NCBI GenBank assembly: GCA_040285825.1
Contig: JAUPSS010000001.1
Location: forward strand, 62,001-126,000
Length of the DNA stretch: 64,000 bases
Direction: 5' to 3'
Origin: Eukaryota sp. TZLM1-RC
Lineage: Eukaryota > Metamonada: BaSk clade
Position 1 is the first letter of the stretch; each line of letters begins with the position of its first letter. The notes beneath the pieces were generated by a model that was given only the letters and a program-made list of their open reading frames with translations, was not told where the DNA came from and ran no database searches. This document shows positions 40,552 to 52,345 of this stretch, piece by piece. Both the position numbers and the translations under genes were made by a program.

Positions 40552-42095
40552 GATGTTCACTTACACCAAAGTTGTTTTTCTGGTCAAAAAGATTATGACC
40601 TCCAAAGACTTCGTTTTAATTTGGTAAATCGATCGGAATCTCATCATTTTCCGCCACCATGCAACAGCAACTTGACCAACTATTTGAACGTGTAAAGCAA
40701 CGCGATCCCGCACAGCCTGAAGTTTGTTTTTAATCGATCCATTAGCTCACCGCAGTTCCTTCAAGCTGTGGAAGAAGTACTTTCTACCCTTGCTCCGGTC
40801 CTTGAAAAGTATCCTGAATACTTACCTGTGTTGGAAAGACTCGTTGAACCCGAACGTATGATTATCTTCCGTGTTCCTTGGCTTGATGCCCAAGGCAACA
40901 GCCGTGTTAACAGAGGTATTCGTGTTCAATACAACTCTGCCCTTGGCCCTTATAAGGGAGGTTGTCGCTTCCATCCATCTGTAAATCTTTCTGTCATTAA
41001 ATTCCTTGGTTTTGAACAAATTTTCAAGAATGCTTTGACAGGTCTTCCTCTTGGTGCTGGTAAAGGTGGTGCTGATTTTGATCCTAAAGGCAAGACCGAA
41101 ATGGAAATTGAACTCTTCTGCCAATCTTTTATGACTGAATTGCAACGTTATCTTGGTCCCAATACTGATGTTCCTGCTGGTGATATTGGTGTAGGAAAAC
41201 GTGAGGTTGGTTATATGTTTGGGCAATACAAGCGTATCAGAAATGCATGGGAAGGTATTCTCACTGGTAAAGGATACGAATATGGTGGCTCTCTCATCCG
41301 TCCCGAAGCTACTGGTTATGGAACTATTTACTTTGCCAATGAAATGCTCCAAGAGCACGGCTTGGACATTAAGGGCAAGAGATGTTGTGTCTCTGGTGCT
41401 GGAAATGTTGCTCAATTTGCTTGTGAAAAGCTTCTTGATATGGGTGCTGTTCCCCTCACCATGTCGGACTCCAGTGGTTACATTTATGAACCTGAAGGTA
41501 TTACTCGTGAAAAGCTTGCTATTATCATGAAGCTCAAGAATGTGGACAGACAACGTTTATCCGAATACCCCAAGCTTTCTCCCAGTGCAAAGTATGTTGC
41601 CGGAAAGCGTCCTTGGGAAGTAGTCTGTGAATTAGCTTTCCCCTGTGCCACCCAAAACGAAATTTCTGGTGAAGATGCTGAAACTTTGATCAAGAATGGA
41701 TGTTTCCTTGTTGCTGAGGGTGCTAACATGCCTTCAGTTCCTGCTGCTATCCACAAATATATGGCTTCCAATGGTCCTAACGGAATTCCTTTCCTTTACG
41801 GTCCCGGTAAGGCAGCCAACAGTGGTGGTGTTGCTGTTTCAGGTTTGGAAATGACCCAAAACTCTATGCGTCTCCGTTGGTCTCGTGAAGAAGTTGATAA
41901 CAAGTTGAAGGACATTATGAAGTCTGTTTTCCAAGTTGCTCGTGATACTGCTGAAGATCTTGGCAAACCTCATAACTACATGCTTGGAGCCAACTGTGGA
42001 GGTTTCCTCAGAGTTGCTGCAGCCATGCAAAAACAAGGCTGTGTTTAGATTCTTTTATCTGTATTTATGTGTTTATTGTATAAATGTTTATCTTT
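40552..42095 (+). repeat. Inverted duplication, right arm (GDH segment)
   Basis: 1544 bp, the reverse complement of 28575-30119 apart from a few substitutions and one deleted A. Its downstream end runs directly into an RLE-B RT fragment (KKIDQMMKLELQKHIK). Confidence 0.9.
40659..42048 (+). CDS. gdhA: NADP-specific glutamate dehydrogenase, intact copy
   Basis: 451 residues in two exons: 40659-40721, a 34-nt intron 40722-40755 (GTTTGT...CTCACCGCAG), then 40756-42048. The splice restores the conserved ...AQPE/FLQAVEEVL N-terminus, and the ATG has a GCCACC Kozak-like context. Catalytic and binding motifs of the hexameric GDH family are present: RVQYNSALGPYKGGCRFHPS, GLPLGAGKGGADFDPKGKTE, PAGDIGVGKREVGYMFGQY, GGSLIRPEATGYG, and VSGAGNVAQFACEKL for nucleotide binding. 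It interconverts glutamate and 2-oxoglutarate plus ammonium, probably in the cytosol (no targeting peptide). The type resembles bacterial and protist GDH. A long antisense frame (41553-40822) is a codon-bias shadow. Confidence 0.95.
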
Positions 42096-42099
42096 TCAT

Positions 42100-43500
42100 A
42101 TAAAAAAATTGACCAAATGATGAAGTTGGAGCTACAGAAACATATAAAAATTACCATAATAAGTCCCCGTTTCGATCCAAATTTTAATCAAAATTTTCGA
42201 TCTTTTTATTCTCTACACCTGTTGTCCAAAAGTTTGATGAATTGTGTACTAAAGTTCTGTCACAATTATTAGGATGTAAAATTTCCCAGTCCCCTAATCT
42301 CCCCCTTGTCTTAGTCCACAATATGGTTGTTTAGGCTGGACTACAGCATCAATTCTTGCTTCGTTAGCTTTCATTGTTGGATGCAAAATGCGTAGTTTTA
42401 TCAGTATCAGTCGAAAGATCAACTATTTTTGCTATAAATGAAAAAATTTCAAAAATTGATTGATGAAGCATTTGTAACAAAAATGAGATTATATTTGAAC
42501 ATCCCCATTAATCAATTGTTATCAAAAGAAAAATGTATTTGTTCGAATTCACCTCAACTCACTTTGCGCCATGCTCTGAATTGCTCTAAATTAATAACTT
42601 ATCGTTCTTCATTACATGATACTGTTAGAGAAACTGTTTTCAATATGGCACAAACTGCAAGGATATCGTGTATCAAAGAGCCCCTGCTGAAGGAAACATT
42701 TTCTGTGAATAATTTTGGTTCTGATGATAGAGGTGATGTATACTGTGATTGGATTGATAATTCTGAAGCTATTGTTGACTTTGTCTCATGTAATGTTGCA
42801 AATGATACTTTGGTTCACAGAAGAAAACTTAATCCTGTGGCTGCTCTGGATTTTAAAGCAAAAGAGAAACATAGAAAATATCATAAAGATATTGAAGAGG
42901 CTAATGTCGATAGAAATACATAGCTGGTTTTTATTGCGTTCCCATTTTCGATAAATGGAAGATTATCAGTTGAAGCAGAAACTTTTTTGGATAACTTCCA
43001 AAAAATGGTTCAAGAAAAAACAATAAAAAGATTTGATATTTTTTTATGGTGTTCACGGATTCAATTTGCCATTATTAATAGATTGCCTCGGTTTTTCAAT
43101 CGCATAAGAGAAGCTTTAGCTAGACAGCAAGCAGATCAAGATTTTTTAGAGGAAATCTTGGTTCAATGATAGTCGTCCCATTAGTTATGAGTTAATTTAA
43201 TTAAGTGTGAAATTAATTTTCGATAAATGGAAGATTATCAGTTGAAGCAGAAACATTTTTGGATGACTTCCAAAAAATGGTGAAAGAAAAAACAATGAAA
43301 AGATTTGATATTTTTTTATGGCGTTCACGGATTCAATTTGCCATTGTTAATAGATTACCGCGGTTTTTCAATCGAATTAGAGAAGCTTTAGCTAGACAGC
43401 AAGCAAATCAAGATTTTGTAGAGGAAATCTTGGTTTAATGATAGTCGTCCCATTAGTTATGATTTAATTTAATCAAGTGTGCAAATTCAATAAATTAATA
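42100..43500 (+). mobile_element. RLE-B retrotransposon relic with partly duplicated 3' tail
   Basis: Begins at the GDH duplication breakpoint with RT thumb sequence (IDQMMKLELQKHIKITII). A decayed stretch follows, then an open endonuclease piece (42438-42923: CICSNSPQLTLRHALNC, RSSLHDTVRE, RGDVYCDWIDNSEAIVDFVS). A TAG replaces a Gln codon before LVFIAFPFSINGRLS. The tail (about 42950-43195) is repeated at about 43215-43450, starting again at the ATTTTCGATAAATGGAAG sequence. Inactive. Confidence 0.7.
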
Positions 43501-43559
43501 TTTCATTAAGTGTGCAAATTCAAAAAATAGTTTTAACAAATGATTAATTGTAATTTTCC

Positions 43560-44440
43560 GAGAACATTTTTTTAAAAATTCATTTCTATTTTCAACGCTA
43601 ACAAAACATTAAAAAAAGCAAAATTCAATATTCTCAATATACGCATCAACATTATCAAATCTCTTAAACGTGCGATTTGTTTTCTAGAACATTTACAAAT
43701 TAAATTATGGGGTAAATTATCAGGCCAGATAAAGGAACGAAATCTCATATTCAAAGTCCAAGCATAGTCAGTTAAGAGAGTGCCATAAACATGAGGAATT
43801 GTTGTTACTAAGGCAGAAGAAGTACTGTCACATATATCTTGTAAAAGATTTGCAAAAGCGAGATTTTTTTTCTTGGGCAAGCCAAGTCTAACATCAAAAT
43901 CCAAGCTTCCAAAAATGTTTGACAATTTTTGTTGAAGCTTTTTGCAGCAAAACTGCAAATTAAACAGAGATCGGTTTGGAATTTCTTGAATTGAGTGGGG
44001 AAAACATTTGGTCCAAATTTGTGGTGGCAATCTATCAAGTTTACAAGATAACTCATTCAAATACGGACTGCAACTAAGAACTAACAAATGAGAATCTTCA
44101 GGAAATCTACGAGAAAATTCATCAATAAAAATCTCGCATCCACCCAAAAATACTGATTGACACAAAATTGATGATTTAGTAAATCCAATACCACCCAAAT
44201 TTGCTGGAAAAAATAAGTGATTCCTCAACATTCCTGGTTCTACATCCAATAAATCAGCAAAGAACTCTGTTCTCAATGAATTAAAGGAACCACAAAAATC
44301 TAATGCTATAAAAGAAGCCCAAGATCTGAAAATGTGGGTTATTCTCCTAGTATAGCAAATTTTAAGCATAAAAAACTTAATATGTTTTTGTAAATCTAAG
44401 GAAGAAATTGAATCAAGTTCAAATTTGATTTTTTTCCAAA
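43560..44440 (-). pseudogene. RLE-C retrotransposon fragment (RT thumb region)
   Basis: The open frame 43572-44369 reads ICYTRRITHIFRSWASFIAL, GGIGFTKSSILCQSVFLGGC, FSRRFPEDSHLLVLSCSPYL and YGTLLTDYAWTLNMRFRSF, matching 31.8-32.5 kb. The frame then runs into unrelated sequence (ARLRDLIMLMRILRILNFAF), so the endonuclease is lost or replaced. Confidence 0.65.
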
Positions 44441-44449
44441 AAAACCTTG

Positions 44450-45842
44450 TAAATCAAATTTACCATTATAAGACTGTGTTTTAGTTCCAACTTCAATCAT
44501 ATATTTCGATCTACAAATCCTCTCGTCACTAGACCTTTGGCTCAAAAGTTTAATGAGTTACGTGCAAAAGTTCTGTCTCAATTACTGGGATGTAAAATGT
44601 TTCAAATTCCAGATCATGCTTACCTTAGTCCACATTATGGTGGTTTAGGGTGGACGAAGGCTTCTATTCTTACCTCGTGTGCTTTTGTTGGTGGATGCAG
44701 AAATGCAATCTTTGAGTTTTCCGAAAGATTTGCAGATTGGGAAGATTTATTGATGACAACGCAAAGTTCCACTGTTTTTGCATTAAATGAAGAAATTTCA
44801 AGAATTGATGTAGAAAAATGGGGTCGATGTTTTCCCCAATCATTCAATGGCAATATTCCAGAAAAAAATGTTTTAAATTTGAAGTACACTCTTCGAACAT
44901 TACAGAAAAGATTGACTGGAATGTATGAAAAAGATCTTTATAATAATATTTGCAGCTCGGCTGTTTTAAATCAAGATCTTCACTCATTGTTATTGGAAAA
45001 GGGTGTTTGTGAAAACAAGGCGTCAGATTCTTCACTTTTTGTAACCATTGTACCACGAAGATTTGAATTGTGTGCCACTAATTAAGCATTTGTAACAAAA
45101 ATGAGATTATATTTGAACATCCCCATTAACCAATTATTATCAAAAGAAAAATGTATTTGTTCGAATTCACCTCAACTCACTTTGCGCCATGCTCTAAATT
45201 GCTCTAAATTGATAACATATCGTTCTTCATTACATGATGCTGTTAGAGACACTGTTTTCAATATGGCACAAACTGCAGGGATATCGTGTATCAAAGAGCC
45301 CCTGCTGCAGGAAACACTTTCTCTGAATAATTTTGGTTCTGATGATAGAGGTGATGTATAATGTGATTGGATTGATAATTCTGAAGCTATTGTTGACTTT
45401 GTCTCATGTAATGTTGCAAACGAGATTTTGGTTCACAGAAGAAAACTTAATCCTGTGGCTGCTCTCGATTTTAAAGCAAAAGAAAAACATATGCAATATG
45501 ATAAAGATATTGATGAGGCTAATGCTGATAGAAATACACAGCTGGTTTTTATTGCTTTCCCATTTTCGATGAATGGAAGATTATCAGATGAAGCAGAAAC
45601 TTTTTTGAATGACTTCCAAAAAATGGTTCAAGAAAAAACAATGAAAAGATTTGATATTTTTTGGCGCTCTCGGATTCAATTTGCCATTATTAATAGATTA
45701 CCTCGGTTTTTCAATCGAATTGGAGAAGCTTTAACTAGACAGCAAGCAGATCAAGATTTTGTAGATGAAATCTTGGTTCAATGATAGTCGTCCCATTTGT
45801 TATGAGTTAATTTAATTAAGTGTGCAAATTCAATAAATATTA
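44450..45842 (+). mobile_element. RLE-B retrotransposon, 5' truncated copy
   Basis: Three open pieces in order: 44537-45085 (MFQIPDHAYLSPHYGGLGWT ... FVTIVPRRFELCATN), 45101-45361 (CICSNSPQLTLRHALNC ... RGDV), and 45428-45784 (tail ending ADQDFVDEILVQ). They are separated by TAA codons at 45083 and 45359 in one continuous frame, so only point mutations break the gene here. No RT catalytic domain. The 3' end AATAAATATTAA abuts Fanzor copy 4. Confidence 0.75.
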
Positions 45843-46098
45843 ACCTTGTAATTCATGCTGAATTTAAAATCTTGAAAACAAAATCAACATCTTCAACAAA
45901 ATTTGAATATAAAAAAGACGATGTCAAACTAGTCCCATGCCCTAGACTGCTACATTGTCAAAACAGTGAATGTGGCGTCTCTTGGGATAGGGATGTTAGC
46001 AGTGCTCTCAACATGTACAGGATTACATACTCTCATATTCATGATAATTGTAGACCAATGGTACGACAACGCTCAGGGAGTTTGGGAAAGAATGTTTA
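45843..46098 (+). pseudogene. Fanzor-type nuclease relic, copy 4 (uninterrupted C-terminus)
   Basis: An open frame encodes KKDDVKLVPCPRLLHCQ, SECGVSWDRDVSSALNMYRI and HDNCRPMVRQRSGSLGKNV, then TAA. This is the C-terminal zinc ribbon (C..LLHCQNSEC) and RuvC-III WxRDxxSALN signature of Fanzor proteins, ending in their typical RP.....R tail. It is the pre-insertion reference for copy 3. The 5' part of the gene is absent, replaced by an RLE-B end. The stop is 75 bp before the COMM-domain ATG, so it may have supplied that gene's upstream region. Confidence 0.7.
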
Positions 46099-46173
46099 AA
46101 GTATTAGATTTAAGATTTGTAGAAACAACATATAGTTTTAAAGCAACTTAAACCATCCCTCACCAACATCTCA

Positions 46174-46734
46174 ATGAAACTCGACTCATTACTACTTTTC
46201 CTGAAGAGTCCTTCCAAGTCTGCCATTTCCGAATGCCTCACACTCTCTTTAAATTCACTTGATTCAAAGGATCCCAGCTCCTTCAACCTTCAAATAGCAT
46301 CCAACTTATCCATAACTAATGAAGAGGCAGAGAATCTTCGTTCAACAACATTATCTTTTGTTAAGAAATGTCTCTCAAACAAAGCCTTCACTCGAGAAGG
46401 AATAGCGTCCACCTTCCCCTCAGATTTTCATGACCAATTACGCACCTTGCTCGCTAAACAACTATCAAAGCTGCTCCCAGAGTTTGAACAGCGAACTCGA
46501 TCCACCAGAAGCTATCTTCCTCGTTTGGTTCAAGTTTCCGCTGATGTAGCCTTCTCTTGCGCATCTTCGGAAACTTCTTCCTTGGCTGTCCCAACAGCTG
46601 TTGTTGATCTTAATCTTGTGGATAGTAATGGTAGAAATGAAGACGTGGAGTTTGAGATGAATAGAGACAGCTTGGGTATAATGGTAAAAGGATTGTCTAA
46701 GATTAAAGAGCAACTGGTTTCAATGTCTAAGTAA
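46174..46734 (+). CDS. COMM domain-containing protein
   Basis: 186 residues, no intron seen. The N-terminal half is helical (LLLFLKSPSKSAISECLTLS ... VKKCLSNKAFTREGIASTFP), like the HN domain of COMMD proteins. The C-terminal COMM domain begins at about 112: LPRLVQVSADVAFSCASSET, then VPTAVVDLNLVDSN, VEFEMNRDSLGIMVKGLSKI and KEQLVSM. COMMD proteins form heteromeric rings with CCDC22 and CCDC93 in the Commander complex, which acts in endosomal recycling. COMMD9 is the nearest type by feel; the subtype is not secure. Function with Commander is family knowledge, not visible here. Confidence 0.75.
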   Translation: MKLDSLLLFLKSPSKSAISECLTLSLNSLDSKDPSSFNLQIASNLSITNEEAENLRSTTLSFVKKCLSNKAFTREGIASTFPSDFHDQLRTLLAKQLSKLLPEFEQRTRSTRSYLPRLVQVSADVAFSCASSETSSLAVPTAVVDLNLVDSNGRNEDVEFEMNRDSLGIMVKGLSKIKEQLVSMSK

Positions 46735-46749
46735 TTATTAGGTATGTAA

Positions 46750-47099
46750 TTGTATTTATTTTATGTTATTTTTATTGGTGAATAAATGAAATTATTTCTT
46801 TTTTTGGAATCTTTGTTCTGTATTTAATTATTAATTTTTTAATGTCAACCACAGACAATCTCTGAACTTCTACTGAATGAAAGAGGTGACAGTAACTTCA
46901 ACGTTGACGACTTCAATTGAAAAAAGTTAAGAATATCTGAAATGTAGAAATTACGCAAGGTTAGATAATACTACATAGTATAAGGTTCCTTATACTTTCC
47001 CTATCGATTGGGCGTATGAACCTTGGACCAAGGTCTTGTTTAAGTTTTTGTTCTTCCAGAAAGAATTGATTTAGAAAAATTAATCTTTTTGACTGACAG
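46750..47099. other. No gene seen
   Basis: AT-rich 3' flank of the COMM-domain gene and spacer before an RLE-B relic. Confidence 0.5.
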
Positions 47100-48200
47100 T
47101 TTTCCTTTCATAGAAGATTTATTGATGACAACACAAAGTTCCACTGTTTTTGCATTAAAATATGAAATTTCAAAAATTGATGCGGAAAAATGGAGTCGAT
47201 GCTTTCCCCAATCATTCAATGGCAATATTCCGGAATAGAATTTTTTAAATTTAAAATACACTCTTCGAACATTACAGAAACGATTGACTGGAATGTATGA
47301 AAATGATCTTTATAATAGTATATGCAGCTCGGCTGTTTTAAATCAAGATCTTCACTCATTGTTATTGGAAAAGGGTGTTTGTGAAAACAAGTCGTCAGAT
47401 TCTTCACTTTTTGTAACTATTGTACCACGAAGATTTGGGTTGTGTGCCACTAGTGAAACATTTGTAACAAAAATGAGATTATATTTGAACATCCCCATTA
47501 ATCAATTATTATCAAAAGATAAATGTATTTGTTCGAATTCACCTCAACTCACTTTGCGCCATGCTCTAAATTGCTCTAAATTGATAACTTATCGTTCTTC
47601 ATTACATGATGCTCTTAGAGACACTGTTTTCAATATGGCACAAACTGCAAGAATATCGTGAATCAAAGAGCCTCTGCTGAAGGAAACACTTTCTCTGAAT
47701 AATTTTAGTTCCGATGATAGAGGTGATGTATACTGTGACTGAATTAATAATTCTGAAGCTATTGTTGACTTTGTCTCATGTAATATTGCAATAGATATTT
47801 AGGTTCGCAGAAGAAAACCTAATCCTGTGGCTGCTCTCGATTTTAAAGCAAAAGAAAAACATATGCAATATGATAAAGATATTGAAGAGGCTAATGCTGA
47901 TAGAAATACACAGCTGGTTTTTATTGCTTTCCCATTTTCGATGAATGGAAGATTATCAGATGAAGCAGAAACTTTTTTGAATGACTTCCAAAAAATGGTT
48001 CAAGAAAAAACAATGAAAAGATTTGATATTTTTTGGCGCTCTCGGATTCAATTTGCCATTATTAATAGATTACCTCGGTTTTTCAATCGAATTGGAGAAG
48101 CTTTAACTAGACAGCAAGCAGATCAAGATTTTGTAGATGAAATCTTGGTTCATTGAATTTTGTCCCATTAGTTATAAATTAATTTTTTCAGGTGTGTACG
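47100..48200 (+). mobile_element. RLE-B retrotransposon relic, 5' truncated
   Basis: Pieces: LLMTTQSSTVFALKYEISK near 47120; 47284-47661 (LTGMYENDLYNSICSSAVLN, then CICSNSPQLTLRHALNC, RSSLHDALRD); and 47827-48156 (NTQLVFIAFPFSMNGRLSDE to the end). A TGA follows ARIS at 47661, and the RGDVYCD block has a TGA for Trp and a TAG further on. Closely related to the copies at 32.6 and 45.0 kb. No target duplication identified. Confidence 0.75.
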
Positions 48201-48454
48201 TTCAATAAAAGTTAAGTTTCATAGAACAATTCAAAACAAAGCAAAAGTTATAGAAAAATTTTTTTCCTGAAGATATACAAGATTGTGATTCATAATTGAT
48301 AATGTTTTTTATATTTTTGTATTTTCTGCTCTTAAAGCTTGTTCGGCTGATTAGCAGTAATTTACAACATTGTTTGAACAATTCCACAGCAAACACTATA
48401 AGTGTTTTTTTGATTGAGTCAAGTAAAGGCAAGGAATTATGGACTAGGGGTTCA

Positions 48455-48610
48455 TAATTTATTTTAAAAAAATTTATTTAATTTATTTAATTTATTTTTA
48501 TTATTTATTTTAATTTATTTTATTTTTTATTTATTTTATTTATTTTTTTTATTTTATTTTTATATTTTTATTTTTATTTTTTTATTTTTATTTTTAGTTT
48601 AATTTATTTA
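48455..48610. repeat. AT-only low-complexity tract (TTTAT repeats)
   Basis: About 150 bp of irregular TTTAT/TTTATT units with almost no G or C. The flanking 48200-48455 and 48610-49080 hold no recognisable gene. Confidence 0.85.
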
Positions 48611-49400
48611 AGTTGTAAAATAATAAACCTCTTTCGTACTCATCACAGCCAGTTGATTGGCGGATATTGAGAAGCTAACAGAACAATAATGATTATGTTT
48701 TTTGAGGAACTCTATAATGGAGTCATAAATTTCTGTTTTTCACTTGTAACAAAACGGTCTTTTCCCAAAGGTTGTTTCCCAAATTAACACTGAATATACT
48801 TTTTTGGGGTTTTATGTCGGAAATTCCCATAAATACACGATCAATTTTCGTGTGGAATAATCACAAAAACTCTCTACTACACAGATACTGAGGCCTTTCA
48901 TTGCCACTCATTCTAGCTTCAGCAATCGCAAACATATTCAGACAAGCCAAGTTATTTCTATTGAAAAGCTTTGTTGACCCGATGTTATTGAATTTGCAAC
49001 TCTAACTATTACAAGCTAATAAACCATGACATGTAATAACTGGAGAGAGTTCTGACCTTGTGAATCCCGACAAGCAAATTCTACTGCAATATTAAATCCA
49101 TTTGTGTGTATAATGTTGTTGAATTGTAAATTCTTTGTTTGAACATTGATTGGTTTAAACCGAGAATATTAGAACAAAAGTCAAATTGCTCAGGTGGTTT
49201 GAATTTCGTAATTTGGGCTAGTGTATTGACCATTTTTAATCTCTGATCAGGCAACAAATCGTCCATCAATCCTTGTCTAATAATTGTCCATATTGTTCTT
49301 GTATCAATGGGAAAATATCCAGCGCCTACAGTGCTTGAAACAGGAGAAATATGATAAGGTTTTTTCTCTACTGGAAATAAAATGGGCAATTGTAATTGCT

Positions 49401-50008
49401 TTTTTTGAGCAATCAATTATTTATTTAAACAAAAATGTTGAAAACTAAAAATCTATTTCCTCAAACTCCACATCTACCATTGACAATTTACCTTCAATGT
49501 TTTTTTCATAATATCTTCCTAGTGATAACAACGAGCTATGCTTCCCTTTAAAAATGGAAAATACAATTCTATTATGCCAAAAGGTTCGGTCAAATATTCT
49601 TCCAGTTCTATTTTTGACAAAAGTAGAGAAATCATCTAGAAATGATAAAGCAGTTTTACCCAAGGTTCCAAATAAAGAAAAAACAAAAGGACAAAGAAGG
49701 TATTGAGTATGTGAGTTGGAATTCACATTATTGATTTTTTCCGTGTACTTGATGATTTTTGCTTCTTCAGCTCTACGTAAAGGTAAATTATAAGATTGTG
49801 CTAGTTTTTCATTTGAGCTGTTTGATACATCAGTAGATCTGACATCAATAATAATCATTGATCCATCAAGTCCGGGTACTAGGCCATCACCACGGCTGTC
49901 ACCAAAAGAATTTTTGTCAGATTCATCAGCCAAATTTGAAAGCAAAGGTTCTAAAAAAGATTCAATCCGGTAGGACTTAAACATACAATAGAGCTGATCA
50001 CGAACTGC
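49401..50008 (-). mobile_element. RLE-E retrotransposon 3' fragment with 12-bp TSD
   Basis: 608-bp insertion in the polymerase relic, flanked by ATTGTAATTGCT at 49389-49400 and 50009-50020 (perfect 12-bp duplication). It encodes only the endonuclease end: YRIESFLEPLLSNLADES, DSRGDGLVPGLDGSMIIIDV, LCPFVFSLFGTLGKTALSFL, FWHNRIVFSIF and VEFEEIDF. Severely 5' truncated. The 3' end is A-rich (GCTCAAAAAAA). The interrupted frame reads through when the insertion is removed at the duplication. Confidence 0.8.
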
Positions 50009-52193
50009 ATTGTAATTGCTGGTTTTAGGAATATTTGAGGATCTTTTTCAACAGCGTCTGTAAGAATACGTATATCCACTGGAACTATATTATCAACTAA
50101 ATTCTCGTCAGTAACCAAATTCTCAATTTGGCAGGTAAATGGCTCAATAAGACCTTCAATTATGTCTCTAATTTCATTATTTCTTATATCATGTTGTTCA
50201 CATAAATCGTAAAATTCATCATTCAGAAGGTCTGAAATATTTTCAGGATGATGAAACAAAGAACTCAAGCAATCTCTATCATCAACTAAAAACAAGTTTT
50301 TGAATTGACGAAGCCTAAATCTAAATAGCGAAATAATAGTAGACAATGGCGTTGACTATCCACCCAGCTTGTGCATTTCTGATAACACTATTTGCACATC
50401 TACTTTGTCAAAGTAAACATTAATAAAACGATAAATATGTTTTTCATCACTGAGTTTCAAATTGTTTTCGAAATTGGTAAACATTACTGGGGCCATATAC
50501 TGAGGTGGTCTACTGAATCCATCAGTTGAAAATCGTGGAAAAAACTCAGGTCTTTGTCTCAAATGGTCTACATAACTCAATGTTTTGTTCAAATTTTGTC
50601 GTTCAAAGTTGGTCGTTAATCTATAATCTTCTTCACCCTAAACAAAATTGTCAAAGTCCTGTTACAATGCACTGTTTGGTTTCACCATTTCTTGCCCATA
50701 ATACTCAGCTGAATTATAACGAATACTGGCCATTAATGATTTATATAATTGGGCAGATATTCGGTGGTACAAAATTACGTTCAAAACAAGACAGTAAATA
50801 CGGCTTTTAGCACCAAGTGGAGTGAATACGTAACTGTTGAAATTTTAAGGCAGTTTCTCTCAATTTGAATATCACATTTGAATGTTTAACCATTGAGTTG
50901 ACGGTTGCTCGAATGGTTTTATAAGATGATAAAAGAAATTTGTCTTTCTAAAACAGCACAAAAAGTTTCAGACAAAGGAAACAATCATGAAGCCCATATT
51001 GAATCGAATATTGTATCAGAGGAGAAGTAGCTAAACAATCAATTGCAAAAATATGGGAAAATTCCCTGTGAAGTTTGATTCTCTTTTCATTTATCATTAT
51101 ATATGCTAGATTGTGTAATCCATGTCCGTAGGGTATTTTAATTTTTTTGGCAAAAACCAAAATATCTAAAAGAAAAATGCCATTTTCCTTGATGACAACT
51201 TCTTTCCATCTCGGTGAAAGTTGATTGAATACATCAATTGCTGTATCATCTCCAACAGTGGGAAATGGTAAATCAAAATAATTTAATCTATTTTTCAAAA
51301 CCTGTATATCAAACTGCATTAGGTTGTGATTAAGAAAACAATGAGGTTGATGATCACCAATCAGATTTAAGAACCTACGAAGCAAGGTTTTTCGTCAGAG
51401 AAAATTTCTGCCTGAATATCCAAGTCAATGTCTGGTAATTTGATTTGAGGACTCATTCTCAATGAGGTGAATATTTACTCTCCAAAAAAATTATGGCGAT
51501 CAAACTTATCACTAACAATCGAAATTAGAAACACTATTTGATCAGAAATCCACTCACCCATTTGCTCATCAGTTTTCCTTTTCACAAGAGTTGCACCCTC
51601 TTTTCTCTTTTTTTTGATAATCTCGTCAGGAGGCAGAAATTGGTCATCCTGATTTTGGTAAAGATAACCATCCTGATAGGTTTCAAGGTTAAAGCACATA
51701 ACAGTGGGAAAATTTTGATTTGAGGTCATTGGTTTCAATTTAATCAAAGCATCAGGCTTGAAGCCACTAAGACTTTGCTCAATTTGTCTGGTCATACGCG
51801 GTTTCAATGTTTTTTTAGTCAAAATCTTCCTGTTCTCGATATTCATCATTGTATTTTCAATACAAATTTCTCGGTTCAGTGTTTTTTGTTGTTTTTTTCG
51901 CTCACGCTTTGATGTTTGTTGGTCAAAAATGGCAATTCTAATAATTTTTGATGGAGGAGATGATTTTAAATTGAATCTTCTCTTTCTGAGACCAAGATTT
52001 ATTTGAACATCTCCATTTATTGTGAAATCAACAGTAAATGGGTTTGTTGATAGAAGATGTTGGCTGCTACTGGATTGAAAAGATAAAGTATAAAAATAAT
52101 AATCAAACTCAACATTATTGAAATAGCAATTTAAGACACAACATGCCGTATCTGAAGTGCAAGAATCTAAACCACAAAGATGATCAAACTCAT

Positions 52194-52345
52194 AAACATC
52201 AAAACAACAATGTAAAACAAAACATATACAAAAACATCCCCCATCTAACAGTAAAAGTACGTAAACCGCAAAATACAACAAACTGAAAAACATCAAGACA
52301 ACAATTTAAAACAAAACACAAAGAAGAAGAACATCCCATATCCAA
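52194..52345. repeat. Imperfect tandem repeat in the polymerase N-terminal region
   Basis: AAACATCAA.ACAACAAT.TAAAAC followed by an A-rich stretch and ACATCCC occurs at 52194-52245 and 52288-52345, a period of about 95 bp. A weaker third unit lies just left (about 52100-52150). In translation it repeats C.VLNCC.DV..F, implying local duplication during decay. Confidence 0.5.

Noticed and set aside
40822-41553. 243-codon open frame antisense to GDH (also 29118-29849)
   Set aside because: It is the shadow of the strongly biased GDH coding sequence and matches no family; both arms show it simply because they are copies.
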